From Acidobacteria bacterium RIFCSPLOWO2_12_FULL_65_11 (GTDB taxonomy: Bacteria > Acidobacteriota > Vicinamibacteria > Vicinamibacterales > CAVVIG01), in the NCBI GenBank assembly GCA_001767495.1, contig MELA01000101.1, positions 1-49,923 of the forward strand: 49,923 bases of DNA. Reading direction: 5' to 3'. A program made the position numbers and the translations under genes. A model generated the notes under the pieces. That model was not told the DNA's origin. It made no database searches and saw only the letters and a list, made by a program, of their open reading frames with translations. Positions 9,152-17,105 of the stretch are shown here, piece by piece (position 1 is the first letter of the stretch; every line of letters starts with the position of its first letter).

Positions 9152-9154
9152 TGT

Positions 9155-9178
9155 AGGATTGCAGGATTGCAGAATTGC
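9155..9178. repeat. Octanucleotide tandem repeat (AGGATTGC x3)
   Basis: Three contiguous units: AGGATTGC, AGGATTGC, AGAATTGC. They fill the short gap between the glycerate kinase stop and the rnr start, where the rnr ribosome-binding site would lie. Variation in copy number could change rnr translation. Confidence 0.65.
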
Positions 9179-9197
9179 AGGAAGTAAAAGGAGCGGG

Positions 9198-10415
9198 TCA
9201 CGCCAACAGCACGACTTGCAGATCGCCGACGTTGGTGTCGGTGGGCCCGGTGTGGATGAGGTCGCCCGTTGCGGCGAAGAACGCGTAAGCATTGTTGTCA
9301 GCGAGATACCGGGCGGGGCTTTCCAGTCCAGCCGAACGAGCTCGATCGAGCGTCGCCGGGTCGGCGAGCGCACCGGCCGCATCCGTCGGACCGTCGACAC
9401 CGTCCGTGCCGATGCTCGCGAGCGCCGCTGAAGCGCCCAGCATCTCCATGAGCGGGAGCGCCGCGAGGACGAATTCCTGATTGCGTCCTCCGCTTCCGCG
9501 CCCGGCGACCCGCACGGTCGTCTCGCCAGCCGATACCACACACAGTGGTCGCGGTAGATTTATCGCGCGGGCGGCGATCGCGCTCACGTGACGGCGCGCG
9601 GCCACCCGCGACTCGCCCACCACAGGCGCCTCAATCGTCACGACATGGTACCCGCGGCACTGCGCGGCGGCGACCACGCCCTCGATGGCGTCGCGCCGGG
9701 TGCCAATGACGCAGGTCCTCGCCCGCGCGAGACGGGGATCGCCCGGCTTGGGCGTCTCGGCAGCCCGACCGGCCGCGCCACCTTCGAGATGACCAATCAC
9801 GGCCGAAGGATACGCGTCCAGGCCGTCGTGTGTCCCCAAGACATCGAGTGCATCCTGGTACGTGCTCGAATCGTGAACCGTCGGCCCGGACGCGATCACG
9901 CTGGGATCGTCGCCGACCACATCCGAGATCGCATATGCGAGGCATCGGCCACCGGCTCGCACCGCCAGCCATCCGGCTTTGATCGCGGACAGGTGCTTCC
10001 GCACCGTGTTCAGAGCGTGAATATCGGCGCCGGCCATGAGCAGCCGTTCCGTTACGCGACGCTTGTCGTCGAGTGTCAGACCGTCGGCAGGGACCGTCAG
10101 AAGGGCCGACGTCCCACCCGACAACAGAACCAGCAGCGTCTCATCTGCTTCGAGCGCCTCGGCCAGGGCCAGCGCTTTCCGGCCAGCTCTCTCGCTTTCA
10201 GCATCTGGCAGGGGATGCCCAGCCGCGATGGATTCAAAGCCGCCGATGCTCATGCCGGACCCGACAGAGTCCGGCCTACAGACGAGCAAGCCCGCACGAA
10301 TCTGCGAGCCAAGACGTTCGGCCGCCACGCGAGCCATCGCTCGCGACGCCTTGCCGGCCGCCACGACCACTACGGTGCCGTCGAGCGGGCGTTGGGCGTC
10401 GAACGCACGCCGCAA
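9198..10415 (-). CDS. Glycerate 2-kinase (GckA/TtuD type, DUF4147-MOFRL)
   Basis: An enzyme that phosphorylates D-glycerate with ATP to 2-phosphoglycerate, feeding lower glycolysis. Motifs in order: VVVVAAGKAS, VLLSGGTSALL, LNTVRKHLS, SDVVGDDPSVIASGPT, GGRNQEFVLA and GTDGVDGPTDAAG. These define the GckA/TtuD class (DUF4147 N-terminal plus MOFRL C-terminal domains). From the TTG at 10415 the product has 405 residues and starts inside the first helix. The same frame continues upstream with family-like sequence (SLRVDVLAIVRAGLRAAD) to a CTG at 10499 that overlaps the previous gene's stop as CTGA. No ATG, GTG or TTG occurs there, so the true start may be a rare CTG or the sequence may hold an error. 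Confidence 0.9.
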   Translation of the reverse strand: MRRAFDAQRPLDGTVVVVAAGKASRAMARVAAERLGSQIRAGLLVCRPDSVGSGMSIGGFESIAAGHPLPDAESERAGRKALALAEALEADETLLVLLSGGTSALLTVPADGLTLDDKRRVTERLLMAGADIHALNTVRKHLSAIKAGWLAVRAGGRCLAYAISDVVGDDPSVIASGPTVHDSSTYQDALDVLGTHDGLDAYPSAVIGHLEGGAAGRAAETPKPGDPRLARARTCVIGTRRDAIEGVVAAAQCRGYHVVTIEAPVVGESRVAARRHVSAIAARAINLPRPLCVVSAGETTVRVAGRGSGGRNQEFVLAALPLMEMLGASAALASIGTDGVDGPTDAAGALADPATLDRARSAGLESPARYLADNNAYAFFAATGDLIHTGPTDTNVGDLQVVLLA

Positions 10416-10495
10416 GAGCGCGCTGGCGTCGGCAGCGCGAAGCCCTGCCCGGACAATGGCGAGGACGTCTACGCGGAGACTGGTGTGGGCGGCTG

Positions 10496-10780
10496 TCAGT
10501 GGGTCTGCTTGGGATCGGACCAGGCGGAGAGTCCGGTCACGACGTCGAATTTCTTGAGGAGCGAACTCACGAGCTGTGGGGCGTTGTCTTTCGAGGAGAG
10601 ATGCTCAAGGTCGGAGATGATTCGCGCCAGCGCGGCTTCGGCGTCCGTAATGGCGCTCTCTGAATAATACTGTCGCTGCGCCCGCAGACAGCGGCGGTGC
10701 TTCAAGAACTCTTCTCGGTAAAACTCGATAATCGGATGCTGGGTGCTGATCGGCCTGGAGTCGGTCGCGAAGCTGGGCAT
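10496..10780 (-). CDS. Small conserved-looking hypothetical protein
   Basis: A 94-residue, mostly helical, charged protein without signal peptide or membrane segment. It has a Tyr/Arg-rich stretch (IIEFYREEFLKHRRCLRAQ) and a C-terminal helix with LVSSLLKKFDVV. I do not recognise a family. The start ATG at 10780 is preceded by GAGGG at good distance; an upstream ATG at 10816 would add 12 residues with a poor ribosome-binding site. It follows ftsX by about 100 bases and its stop is at, or overlaps, the probable start of the glycerate kinase, so it is likely expressed with these genes. Coding is supported by frame length, start site and position, not by homology. Confidence 0.6.
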   Translation of the reverse strand: MPSFATDSRPISTQHPIIEFYREEFLKHRRCLRAQRQYYSESAITDAEAALARIISDLEHLSSKDNAPQLVSSLLKKFDVVTGLSAWSDPKQTH

Positions 10781-10881
10781 GCAGACCCTCGAGACTGAAT
10801 TATCGGCGGCGAACATCTCAGTGTAGTGCCGCCGCAAAACTGGTGTCAAGATTCCGTAACAGCCCGGATCGAGCCAGCCGA

Positions 10882-11769
10882 CTATCGACGCCAGGTCGCC
10901 ACCAGTCCGCCGGCGCATCCCACGGCCATCCCACCGACAACAAGCGAGGCCGAGAGCGCCGCCGGCAAGAAACGAACCGCCGAGAGATTGATGGCCGTCG
11001 CGAGCGGCACCAGATACTCGGCGCGCAGCGCCACAAACGCGGCCCAGAGCGCCGCGAGAGCCACCAGGGCTCCCAGGCCTCCTTGCAGCACGCCCTCCAC
11101 CACGAACGGACCGCGAAGATAGGCTTGCGGGGCCCCAACCAGCTGCATAATCTCGACTTCGTCGCGCCTGGCGTGCAACGCCAGACGCACAACGTTGGCC
11201 ACGGTCAGCGCGGCGGCGATCGTCAACACTGACCCGAGCACCCACCCGACATCACGAATGACGACGATAGCCGACAGCAGTCGGTCGAGCCATTGGCGGT
11301 CGTAGCGGACGTCGGCCACACCTGGCAACAGCCGAAGCTTCGCGCCGAGACTGTCGGCGGCGACGGCCGACGCCGCAGGACCGGATCGCAGCCGAACCTC
11401 GTAGGACGCCGGCAGGGGGTTCTCGCCTAACGCATCGATCGAGGTGCCGAGGTCGCCGAATGTCTGCTTGAAGCGCACGAGCGCGTCAGCCTTCGAGACG
11501 TACTCGTGGGCGGCCACGAGGTCGCCAGGCGCGAGATCCGCCTCGATGGCCTGCCGCTCGGCCCCGGTGACGTCGTCCTGCAGGTACACGGAGAGTTCCG
11601 CTGCGTTGCTCCACTCAGCGCCCAAGCGTTCGAGGTTGGTTGTCACGAGCAGGAATCCGCCGAGGACGAAGAGCGCCAGCGCGATGGTGCCCGTCGAGAG
11701 GAGCCCCGAGTGCCGGCCGCGCCACAGGCTCGCCACCGCCTCCTCACACGAGTACCGCAGCGCGCGCAT
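10882..11769 (-). CDS. ftsX: Cell division protein FtsX
   Basis: A 295-residue inner-membrane partner of FtsE. It has a short cytoplasmic N-terminus (MRALRYSCEEAVASLWRG), a first membrane segment at about 22-43, and a periplasmic domain of about 125 residues. Three closely spaced membrane segments follow, around the DEVEIMQLVGAPQAYLRGPF coupling loop. That loop and the 1+3 membrane layout are diagnostic of FtsX. FtsEX transmits cytoplasmic ATP hydrolysis to periplasmic cell-wall hydrolases at the septum. The ATG shares one base with the ftsE stop (TGATG), so translation is probably coupled. No envC-like hydrolase partner is seen immediately downstream. Confidence 0.93.
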   Translation of the reverse strand: MRALRYSCEEAVASLWRGRHSGLLSTGTIALALFVLGGFLLVTTNLERLGAEWSNAAELSVYLQDDVTGAERQAIEADLAPGDLVAAHEYVSKADALVRFKQTFGDLGTSIDALGENPLPASYEVRLRSGPAASAVAADSLGAKLRLLPGVADVRYDRQWLDRLLSAIVVIRDVGWVLGSVLTIAAALTVANVVRLALHARRDEVEIMQLVGAPQAYLRGPFVVEGVLQGGLGALVALAALWAAFVALRAEYLVPLATAINLSAVRFLPAALSASLVVGGMAVGCAGGLVATWRR

Positions 11770-12428
11770 CAGGCGACCTCCACGACGCGCCCATGGTCCA
11801 GGGTGATGGCGCGCCGCCCGACGCGGCGGATGAGTTCTCGGTCGTGCGTCGCCACTACGACGGTCGTGCCACGCGCGTTGGCCTCGCGAAACAGGTTCAT
11901 GATTTCCAGCGCCAGGTCGGGATCGAGGTTGCCGGTTGGTTCGTCGGCCAGCACGATCTGGGGATCGTTGACGAGCGCGCGGGCGATGGCGATGCGCTGC
12001 TGCTCGCCGCCCGAGAGCTCTTCGGGAAGCGCGTTCATCCGATGCTGCAACCCGACCCACTTGAGCGCCTGGAAGGTCTTGCGCTGCTGCACTGCGACGG
12101 GCACGCCGAGCACGCGCATGACGAACGCGACGTTCTGAAACACGGTAAAGCGGGGGACAAGCCGGAAGTCCTGAAACACGAAGCCGACGCTGCGTCGATA
12201 CGACTGCACCTGTGAAGACCGGAGGGTCCTGAGATCGCGGCCGGCCACCATCAGATCGCCCTCACTCGGCAGCTCCTCGCGCAGGAGCAGCTTGAGAAAC
12301 GTCGACTTGCCGGCGCCACTGGGTCCCGTGAGGAACAGGAACTCGCCCTTCTCGATGGTGAGCGAGAGATCGCGCAGCGCATAGACACCGCGGTTGTAGA
12401 GCTTGGAGAGATGGGCCGCCTCGATCAC
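11769..12428 (-). CDS. ftsE: Cell division ATP-binding protein FtsE
   Basis: A 219-residue ABC ATPase. The Walker A motif is GPSGAGKST, the Q-loop lies in VGFVFQDFRLV, the signature is LSGGEQQR, Walker B is [12 protein letters not shown] and the switch His is in VVVATHD. The N-terminus (MIEAAHLSKLYNRGVYAL) is typical of FtsE. It overlaps gatB by four bases (ATGA) and ftsX by one base, forming a coupled gatB-ftsE-ftsX unit. The pairing with FtsX settles the assignment over other LolD-like ATPases. Confidence 0.94.
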   Translation of the reverse strand: MIEAAHLSKLYNRGVYALRDLSLTIEKGEFLFLTGPSGAGKSTFLKLLLREELPSEGDLMVAGRDLRTLRSSQVQSYRRSVGFVFQDFRLVPRFTVFQNVAFVMRVLGVPVAVQQRKTFQALKWVGLQHRMNALPEELSGGEQQRIAIARALVNDPQIVLADEPTGNLDPDLALEIMNLFREANARGTTVVVATHDRELIRRVGRRAITLDHGRVVEVA

Positions 12429-13891
12429 AGGGCCTCGAGCGCACGCTTCAGCAGTTGGCTGACGCGCGCGGGATTCACCTTGCCACTGGCCGCCTTCATG
12501 ACCTGGCCGACGAGGAATCCAAAAGTCGCGGCCCTGCCCCGGCGATACTGCGCGACCGCGTCGCCGTTGTTCGCGAGCACTTCCCTAATCAACGCGTCGA
12601 TGCGCGACTCGTCGTCGATCTGCGCGAGGCCTTCAGCCCGGACAATCTCGGCGGCATCCCGCACCGATTGGAACATCTTCTCGAACACATCCTTCGCCAT
12701 CGAACTGTTGATGGTCCCCGCCTCGACGAGCCGAATCAGGCCCGCCAGCCGCTCGGGCCCGAGGCGTTCGCGCAGCTGTGCGACGTCGTAGCCCTCTTCG
12801 TTCATCTTGGCGCGCACGGCGCCGAGCAACCAGTTCTTCGTTGCCCGCGCGGTCGCGCCGCTCTTGACCGTTTCCTCGAAGTACACGTCGAGGCCCGGCG
12901 CCACGCGTGTCAGCGTCACAACCTCCTCGCGCGTCAAGCCGTGAGTGGTCATGAGGTGGCGGCGGCGCAAGGCCGGCAGGTCCGGCAGGTCGGCCTGGAG
13001 CGTCCGCACGCGCGCGGCATCAACAACGAGCGGCGGCAAGTCGGGCTCGGGAAAGTACCGGTAATCGTGAGCTTCCTCTTTACTGCGCATCGAGACGGTC
13101 CGCCTCGCCGATCCGTTCCAGAGCCGCGTTTCCTGTATCAATCGTTCACCAGACGTGAGGACGTCGATCTGCCGTCGACACTCGAAGTCGATCGCGTCCT
13201 CGAGGAACCGGAACGAGTTGAGGTTCTTGATCTCGACCTTCGTCCCCAAGCGTTGGCTTCCCACCGGACGGACCGAGACGTTGGCGTCGCAGCGCAGGCT
13301 GCCCTCCTCCATGTTGCCGTCGTTGGCAGAAATGGCAACAAGTAATTCCCGCAGATACGCGAACAATGCTGCGGCGTACCGGGCCGCACCCTCGCCGTGG
13401 AAGTCCGGCTCAGTGACGATCTCGACGAGCGGCACTCCGGCACGATTCAGATCGACGTAGCTTCTGCGGGCCGAATCCGCAAATCCTTCGTGCAGGAGCT
13501 TCCCCGCGTCTTCTTCCAGGTGAAGGCGTCTGATGCGAACGTCATACGGGGGTGCCCAGTAGTCACTGTCGGCTGGTACGAGACCATCGGTCGCCAGTGG
13601 CTGCTCGTATTGCGAGATCTGGTAGCCCTTCGGCAGATCCGGGTAAAAGTAGTTCTTTCGTGCGAAGACTGACGTCTCGTGAACGGTACAGCCAAGCGCA
13701 AGCGCTGCACGGACGGCGTGGCTGACGGCACCGCGGTTGATGACCGGCAGGGCGCCCGGCAGCCCGAGACACACGGGACAGACGTGCGCGTTGGGGGGAG
13801 CGCCGAATACGGCACTGCAGCCGCAGAACATTTTCGACGCGGTCAGAAGCTGCGCATGGATCTCCAGTCCGATGACGGGCTCGTAATCCAT
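12425..13891 (-). CDS. gatB: Aspartyl/glutamyl-tRNA(Asn/Gln) amidotransferase subunit B
   Basis: A 488-residue subunit of GatCAB, which converts Glu-tRNA(Gln) or Asp-tRNA(Asn) to the amidated form. Visible blocks are YEPVIGLEIHAQL at the start, the zinc-site region CGCSAVFGAPPNAHVCPVCL, FARKNYFYPDLPKGYQISQY, NRAGVPLVEIVTEPD, EEGSLRCDANVS, GTKVEIKNLNSFRF and the C-terminal GatB/YqeY tail domain. All cysteines of the C-x-C...C-x2-C zinc site are present. The ATG at 13891 gives the usual N-terminus; a GTG at 13921 would add ten atypical residues. gatA and gatC are not in the window. Confidence 0.97.
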   Translation of the reverse strand: MDYEPVIGLEIHAQLLTASKMFCGCSAVFGAPPNAHVCPVCLGLPGALPVINRGAVSHAVRAALALGCTVHETSVFARKNYFYPDLPKGYQISQYEQPLATDGLVPADSDYWAPPYDVRIRRLHLEEDAGKLLHEGFADSARRSYVDLNRAGVPLVEIVTEPDFHGEGAARYAAALFAYLRELLVAISANDGNMEEGSLRCDANVSVRPVGSQRLGTKVEIKNLNSFRFLEDAIDFECRRQIDVLTSGERLIQETRLWNGSARRTVSMRSKEEAHDYRYFPEPDLPPLVVDAARVRTLQADLPDLPALRRRHLMTTHGLTREEVVTLTRVAPGLDVYFEETVKSGATARATKNWLLGAVRAKMNEEGYDVAQLRERLGPERLAGLIRLVEAGTINSSMAKDVFEKMFQSVRDAAEIVRAEGLAQIDDESRIDALIREVLANNGDAVAQYRRGRAATFGFLVGQVMKAASGKVNPARVSQLLKRALEAL

Positions 13892-13898
13892 GGTGCTG

Positions 13899-13921
13899 GT
13901 GGCTGGCCAGTCACCAGCCAC
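13899..13921. repeat. Hairpin between pckA and gatB
   Basis: GTGGCTGG (13899-13906) pairs perfectly with CCAGCCAC (13914-13921) across a seven-base loop. It fills the 44-base gap just upstream of the gatB ATG and could limit access to its ribosome-binding region or attenuate read-through from pckA. No T-run follows on either strand. Confidence 0.5.
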
Positions 13922-13935
13922 GCGTCACCGATTCA

Positions 13936-15525
13936 TCAGGCGCGTGGTCCGGCGGCACGAATCTCTGGCGTCACGCCGGATTCAAACGCCTGGAAGTTCT
14001 CGACAAACATGCGGGCCAGCTTCGCCGCCTGCTCGTCGTACTGGGCCGCGTTCGACCAGGTGTTGCGAGGCTTCAGCACGTCAGGGGGCACATCGGGGCA
14101 ACTGGTCGGCACATCGACGTTGAACGCCTTGTCCCGCTCGTACGCGACCGTGTCCAGCGCGCCGGACAGCGCCGCCCGGATCATCGCCCGCGTGTGGGCG
14201 ATCTTCATCCGCCGGCCGGTGCCGTACGGCCCGCCGGTCCACCCGGTGTTGACGAGCCACACACGAGCCTTGTGTGTCGCAATGCGCTCGCCGAGCATCG
14301 TGGCATAGCGACCGGGCACGAGCGGCAGGAACGGCGATCCGAAGCACGTGCTGAACGTGGCTTTCGGCTCCGTCACGCCCTTCTCGGTACCGGCGACCTT
14401 GGCCGTGTAGCCGGACAGGAAGTGGTACATCGCGGCTTCAGGCGTCAGGCGGGAAATCGGCGGCAGGACACCGAAGGCGTCGGCCGTCAGCATCACCACG
14501 TTCTGGGGATGCCCGCCCTGTCCGGAGGGCTCCGCGTTGTCGATGAACGAGATGGGATAGGCCGCACGCGTGTTCTCGGTGAACCGATCGTCATCCAGAT
14601 CGAGCACGCGTGTCTCGGGATCCACCACCACGTTCTCCAAGACCGTGCCGAAGCGACGCGTCGTTGCATAGATCTGCGGCTCGGCTTCGGCCGACAGGCG
14701 AATGGTCTTCGCGTAACACCCGCCCTCGAAGTTGAACACGCCGCGCTCGCTCCACCCGTGCTCATCGTCGCCGATGAGCTGCCGCTCGGGGTCGCTCGAC
14801 AGCGTCGTCTTGCCGGTTCCCGACAGACCAAAGAACAGAGCGACATCGCCCTTGGGCCCGATATTGGCCGAGCAGTGCATCGAGAGCACGTTCTGCATCG
14901 GCAGGATGTAGTTCAAGATCGTGAAAATGGACTTCTTGATCTCGCCCGCGTAGCTCGTCCCGCCGATGAGGACGAGCCTCTTCCCAAAATTAACCGCAAT
15001 CACCACTTCGGACCGTGTCCCGTGGCGCGCCGGGTCGGCATGGAATCTCGGCGAGTCGATGACGGTGAACTGGGGCACGTGCGGAACCGACGGCGTCGCA
15101 TCGACGATAAAGAGGTTGCGGGCGAACAGGTTGTGCCAGGCGTACTCGGTGATGACGCGGATGGGGATCCGGTACTTCGGGTCGGCGCCCGCGTAGCAGT
15201 CTTGAACGAACAGTTCCTTGCCGGCGAGCGACTTGATCAGATCGCGGTGGAGGGCATCGAAGCGCGCCTGATCCATGGGCTGGTTCACCTTCCCCCACCA
15301 CACGCTGGCTTCGCTCGAGCTCTCACGGACGACGAACTTGTCATTCGGGGACCGGCCCGTGTGCTGGCCGGTGCGGCACAGCAGCGGCCCGTCGGCCGCA
15401 ATCACCCCCTCCTCGCGCCGAACGGCTTCCTCGTACAGCGCGGGCGTCGACAGGTTCCACTTGACGCGCTCGGTCTGAATCCCCTCCTGCTCCAGACCAC
15501 GACCTCGCTCAACTTCAGTACTCAT
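13936..15525 (-). CDS. pckA: Phosphoenolpyruvate carboxykinase (ATP)
   Basis: A 529-residue cytoplasmic enzyme of gluconeogenesis converting oxaloacetate plus ATP to PEP, CO2 and ADP. Key segments are [39 protein letters not shown], the kinase-1a loop [13 protein letters not shown], the metal-binding kinase-2 stretch LIGDDEHGW with [12 protein letters not shown], and [18 protein letters not shown]. These are the ATP-type (not GTP-type) PEPCK signatures and the length fits. AGGAG lies a few bases before the ATG at 15525. A candidate promoter at 15616-15587 with a palindromic spacer, and an inverted repeat next to the ribosome-binding site, suggest regulated expression. gatB follows after 44 bases. 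Confidence 0.98.
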   Translation of the reverse strand: MSTEVERGRGLEQEGIQTERVKWNLSTPALYEEAVRREEGVIAADGPLLCRTGQHTGRSPNDKFVVRESSSEASVWWGKVNQPMDQARFDALHRDLIKSLAGKELFVQDCYAGADPKYRIPIRVITEYAWHNLFARNLFIVDATPSVPHVPQFTVIDSPRFHADPARHGTRSEVVIAVNFGKRLVLIGGTSYAGEIKKSIFTILNYILPMQNVLSMHCSANIGPKGDVALFFGLSGTGKTTLSSDPERQLIGDDEHGWSERGVFNFEGGCYAKTIRLSAEAEPQIYATTRRFGTVLENVVVDPETRVLDLDDDRFTENTRAAYPISFIDNAEPSGQGGHPQNVVMLTADAFGVLPPISRLTPEAAMYHFLSGYTAKVAGTEKGVTEPKATFSTCFGSPFLPLVPGRYATMLGERIATHKARVWLVNTGWTGGPYGTGRRMKIAHTRAMIRAALSGALDTVAYERDKAFNVDVPTSCPDVPPDVLKPRNTWSNAAQYDEQAAKLARMFVENFQAFESGVTPEIRAAGPRA

Positions 15526-15533
15526 GCACGGCT

Positions 15534-15552
15534 CCTAAGATGCGTCTTAAGG
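15534..15552. promoter_or_regulatory. Inverted repeat over the pckA leader
   Basis: CCTAAGA (15534-15540), TGCG, TCTTAAGG (15545-15552): arms match except for one extra base. On the minus strand it ends within the pckA Shine-Dalgarno AGGAG. It could be an operator in the transcribed leader or an RNA hairpin that masks the ribosome-binding site. Confidence 0.45.
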
Positions 15553-15586
15553 TATGAAAGCGCAGCAACATACGCGGAAAGTGCAA

Positions 15587-15616
15587 ATCGTACTGGCTGG
15601 ATCGTCCAGAAGTCAA
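15587..15616 (-). promoter_or_regulatory. Candidate pckA promoter with palindromic spacer
   Basis: On the minus strand, TTGACT (15616-15611) and TACGAT (15592-15587) are separated by 18 bases, a reasonable sigma70 promoter (5/6 and 4/6). The spacer contains the perfect palindrome CTGGA-CGA-TCCAG (plus-strand 15597-15609), well placed for a repressor or activator. It also lies in the gap shared with the divergent ECF sigma gene. Confidence 0.5.
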
Positions 15617-15672
15617 CTATTAACCGAATCGCCCACCTGTAAACAGCCCCCTGGTGGTATCGTAATGGCTGT

Positions 15673-16413
15673 ATGAGCGGTGAGTTGCGGACTATCAGAG
15701 AGGCGAACGCGCCCGTGGTCGTCGATGAAATCGGGGAGAAGCCCCTGTCATCGATGTCATCGCTATCGTCCCGATCGCCAGTGGCGTCTGGACGAAGGAG
15801 TCTTTCGACGTTCGAGGCTGTGGAGGGTGATGATTCGCGGCTCGCGGTCGAGATTCGCGGACTGGTCGAGCAGGGCGACATGGCCGAGGCGCGCGGCCGG
15901 TTCACCGAGTTGGTCGCGACGCACCAGCGCCGGGCCTCCCGCATCGCCTATCAGTATCTGCGCGATGTCGCCGAGGCCGACGAAGCGGTGCAGGACGCCT
16001 TCGTCAAGGTGTTCACCCACATCAGCTCGTATCGGGAGACGTGGCCTTTTGAGGTGTGGTTTACACGCATTCTCATCAACGGCTGTCTCGATCGCCGCAA
16101 AGCGCGAGCGCGCCGCGACCGCTGGTTCGTGTCCGGCGAGGCCTCGAATGCTGACGGGATGCAAGGCCTCGCGGACAGCCGGTCCCCTGGGAACCCCGAG
16201 CAGCGGCTGCTCGCGCGCGAACGGCGCGTGCGCCTCGCAGCCGCTGTCGATCGGCTCGACGGCCGCCAGCGGACTATCTTTATGCTCTGTCACTTCGGCG
16301 ACTGCACGCCGCGCGAAGTCAGCGCGATGACCGGGCTCAACGAATCGACCGTGAGAGTTCATCTTTTTCGCGCCGCGCACAAGCTGCGGGCGCTGCTCGG
16401 AGGCAAACCGTGA
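15673..16413 (+). CDS. ECF-type RNA polymerase sigma factor
   Basis: A 246-residue sigma-70 family protein with ECF architecture. After a non-conserved, Ser-rich N-terminal extension of about 55 residues comes region 2 (RIAYQYLRDVAEADEAVQDAF and the TWPFEVWFTRILINGCLDRRK block, residues about 90-155). A linker precedes region 4 (FMLCHFGDCTPREVSAMTGL, then NESTVRVHLFRAAHKLR, about 200-243). ECF sigmas direct RNA polymerase to stress or envelope genes and are held by an anti-sigma factor. The next gene encodes such an anti-sigma factor and overlaps this one by up to four bases. The long N-terminal extension is unusual; a start further in cannot be excluded. Confidence 0.93.
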   Translation: MSGELRTIREANAPVVVDEIGEKPLSSMSSLSSRSPVASGRRSLSTFEAVEGDDSRLAVEIRGLVEQGDMAEARGRFTELVATHQRRASRIAYQYLRDVAEADEAVQDAFVKVFTHISSYRETWPFEVWFTRILINGCLDRRKARARRDRWFVSGEASNADGMQGLADSRSPGNPEQRLLARERRVRLAAAVDRLDGRQRTIFMLCHFGDCTPREVSAMTGLNESTVRVHLFRAAHKLRALLGGKP

Positions 16414-17057
16414 TGGGTCGCATCCAGCACCTCCACGAAGACCGCTTGTTTGATTGCTACCTGGCCGAGCGCAATCGCGAAGCGCCCGACCCTCGGATCG
16501 CTGAGCACCTGGCGGACTGCGAGCCGTGTGTCGCGCGTTATACCGAACTCGTCGCTCTGATGGACGAACTCCGCGCGGATGCCGATGAGGCCACCAGCGC
16601 AGTGTTCACGCCGGAGCGCCTCCGCGCGCAACAGCAACACATCGAGCGGCGGATCGAGCACCTGGGCCACGCCGCGCGCGTCATCAGCTTCCCGCGCCCG
16701 GCCGGCGGGGCAGGCGAACGACACGAGGCTCCGCCCCACAGCATAGGGCGGTTTGTGGCCGCAGCGGCCGCCGCCGGGTTGTTCATCGGTGTGGCCCTAG
16801 GCGCGTCATTCGGCTGGCAGTGGCGTCTATGGCCCTCGTCGGGCTCTAGCGCCAGCGCGCCCTCGCTCTCCTCACCGCGCCCCTCGCTCGGCACGCCGAT
16901 GGTGGCGCGCGAGACGGCTCCGCCGCCCGATGTGGCCGACGATGCCTTCTGGTCGGAGTTCGAACTGATGCTCGATCGGCCCGCGACCCGCGAGTTGCAG
17001 CCGTTTGACGCCCTCACGCCCCGCGCGCGGGACTTCGTGCTCGCAAGCTATCGGTGA
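16410..17057 (+). CDS. Zinc-finger (ZAS-type) transmembrane anti-sigma factor
   Basis: A 215-residue protein. The N-terminal domain carries HLADCEPC (His33, Cys37, Cys40), the Hx3Cx2C zinc-binding anti-sigma (ZAS) motif. One membrane segment is at about 115-136 (RFVAAAAAAGLFIGVALGA), and the periplasmic part is rich in Ser/Pro. It most probably sequesters the ECF sigma encoded just upstream and releases it on an envelope signal. Start choice: GTG at 16410 overlaps the sigma stop by four bases, ATG at 16413 by one; both indicate translational coupling. The C-terminal sequence after residue 140 is not a recognised domain. Confidence 0.88.
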   Translation: MMGRIQHLHEDRLFDCYLAERNREAPDPRIAEHLADCEPCVARYTELVALMDELRADADEATSAVFTPERLRAQQQHIERRIEHLGHAARVISFPRPAGGAGERHEAPPHSIGRFVAAAAAAGLFIGVALGASFGWQWRLWPSSGSSASAPSLSSPRPSLGTPMVARETAPPPDVADDAFWSEFELMLDRPATRELQPFDALTPRARDFVLASYR

Positions 17058-17105
17058 ATTCTGCCCTCCCTCATCTTCCGTAAGGGTCTCGACCTGCAGC
17101 ACGCG

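Noticed and set aside
14194-15642. 482-codon frame antisense to pckA
   Set aside because: Shadow of pckA; no motif and no ribosome-binding site.
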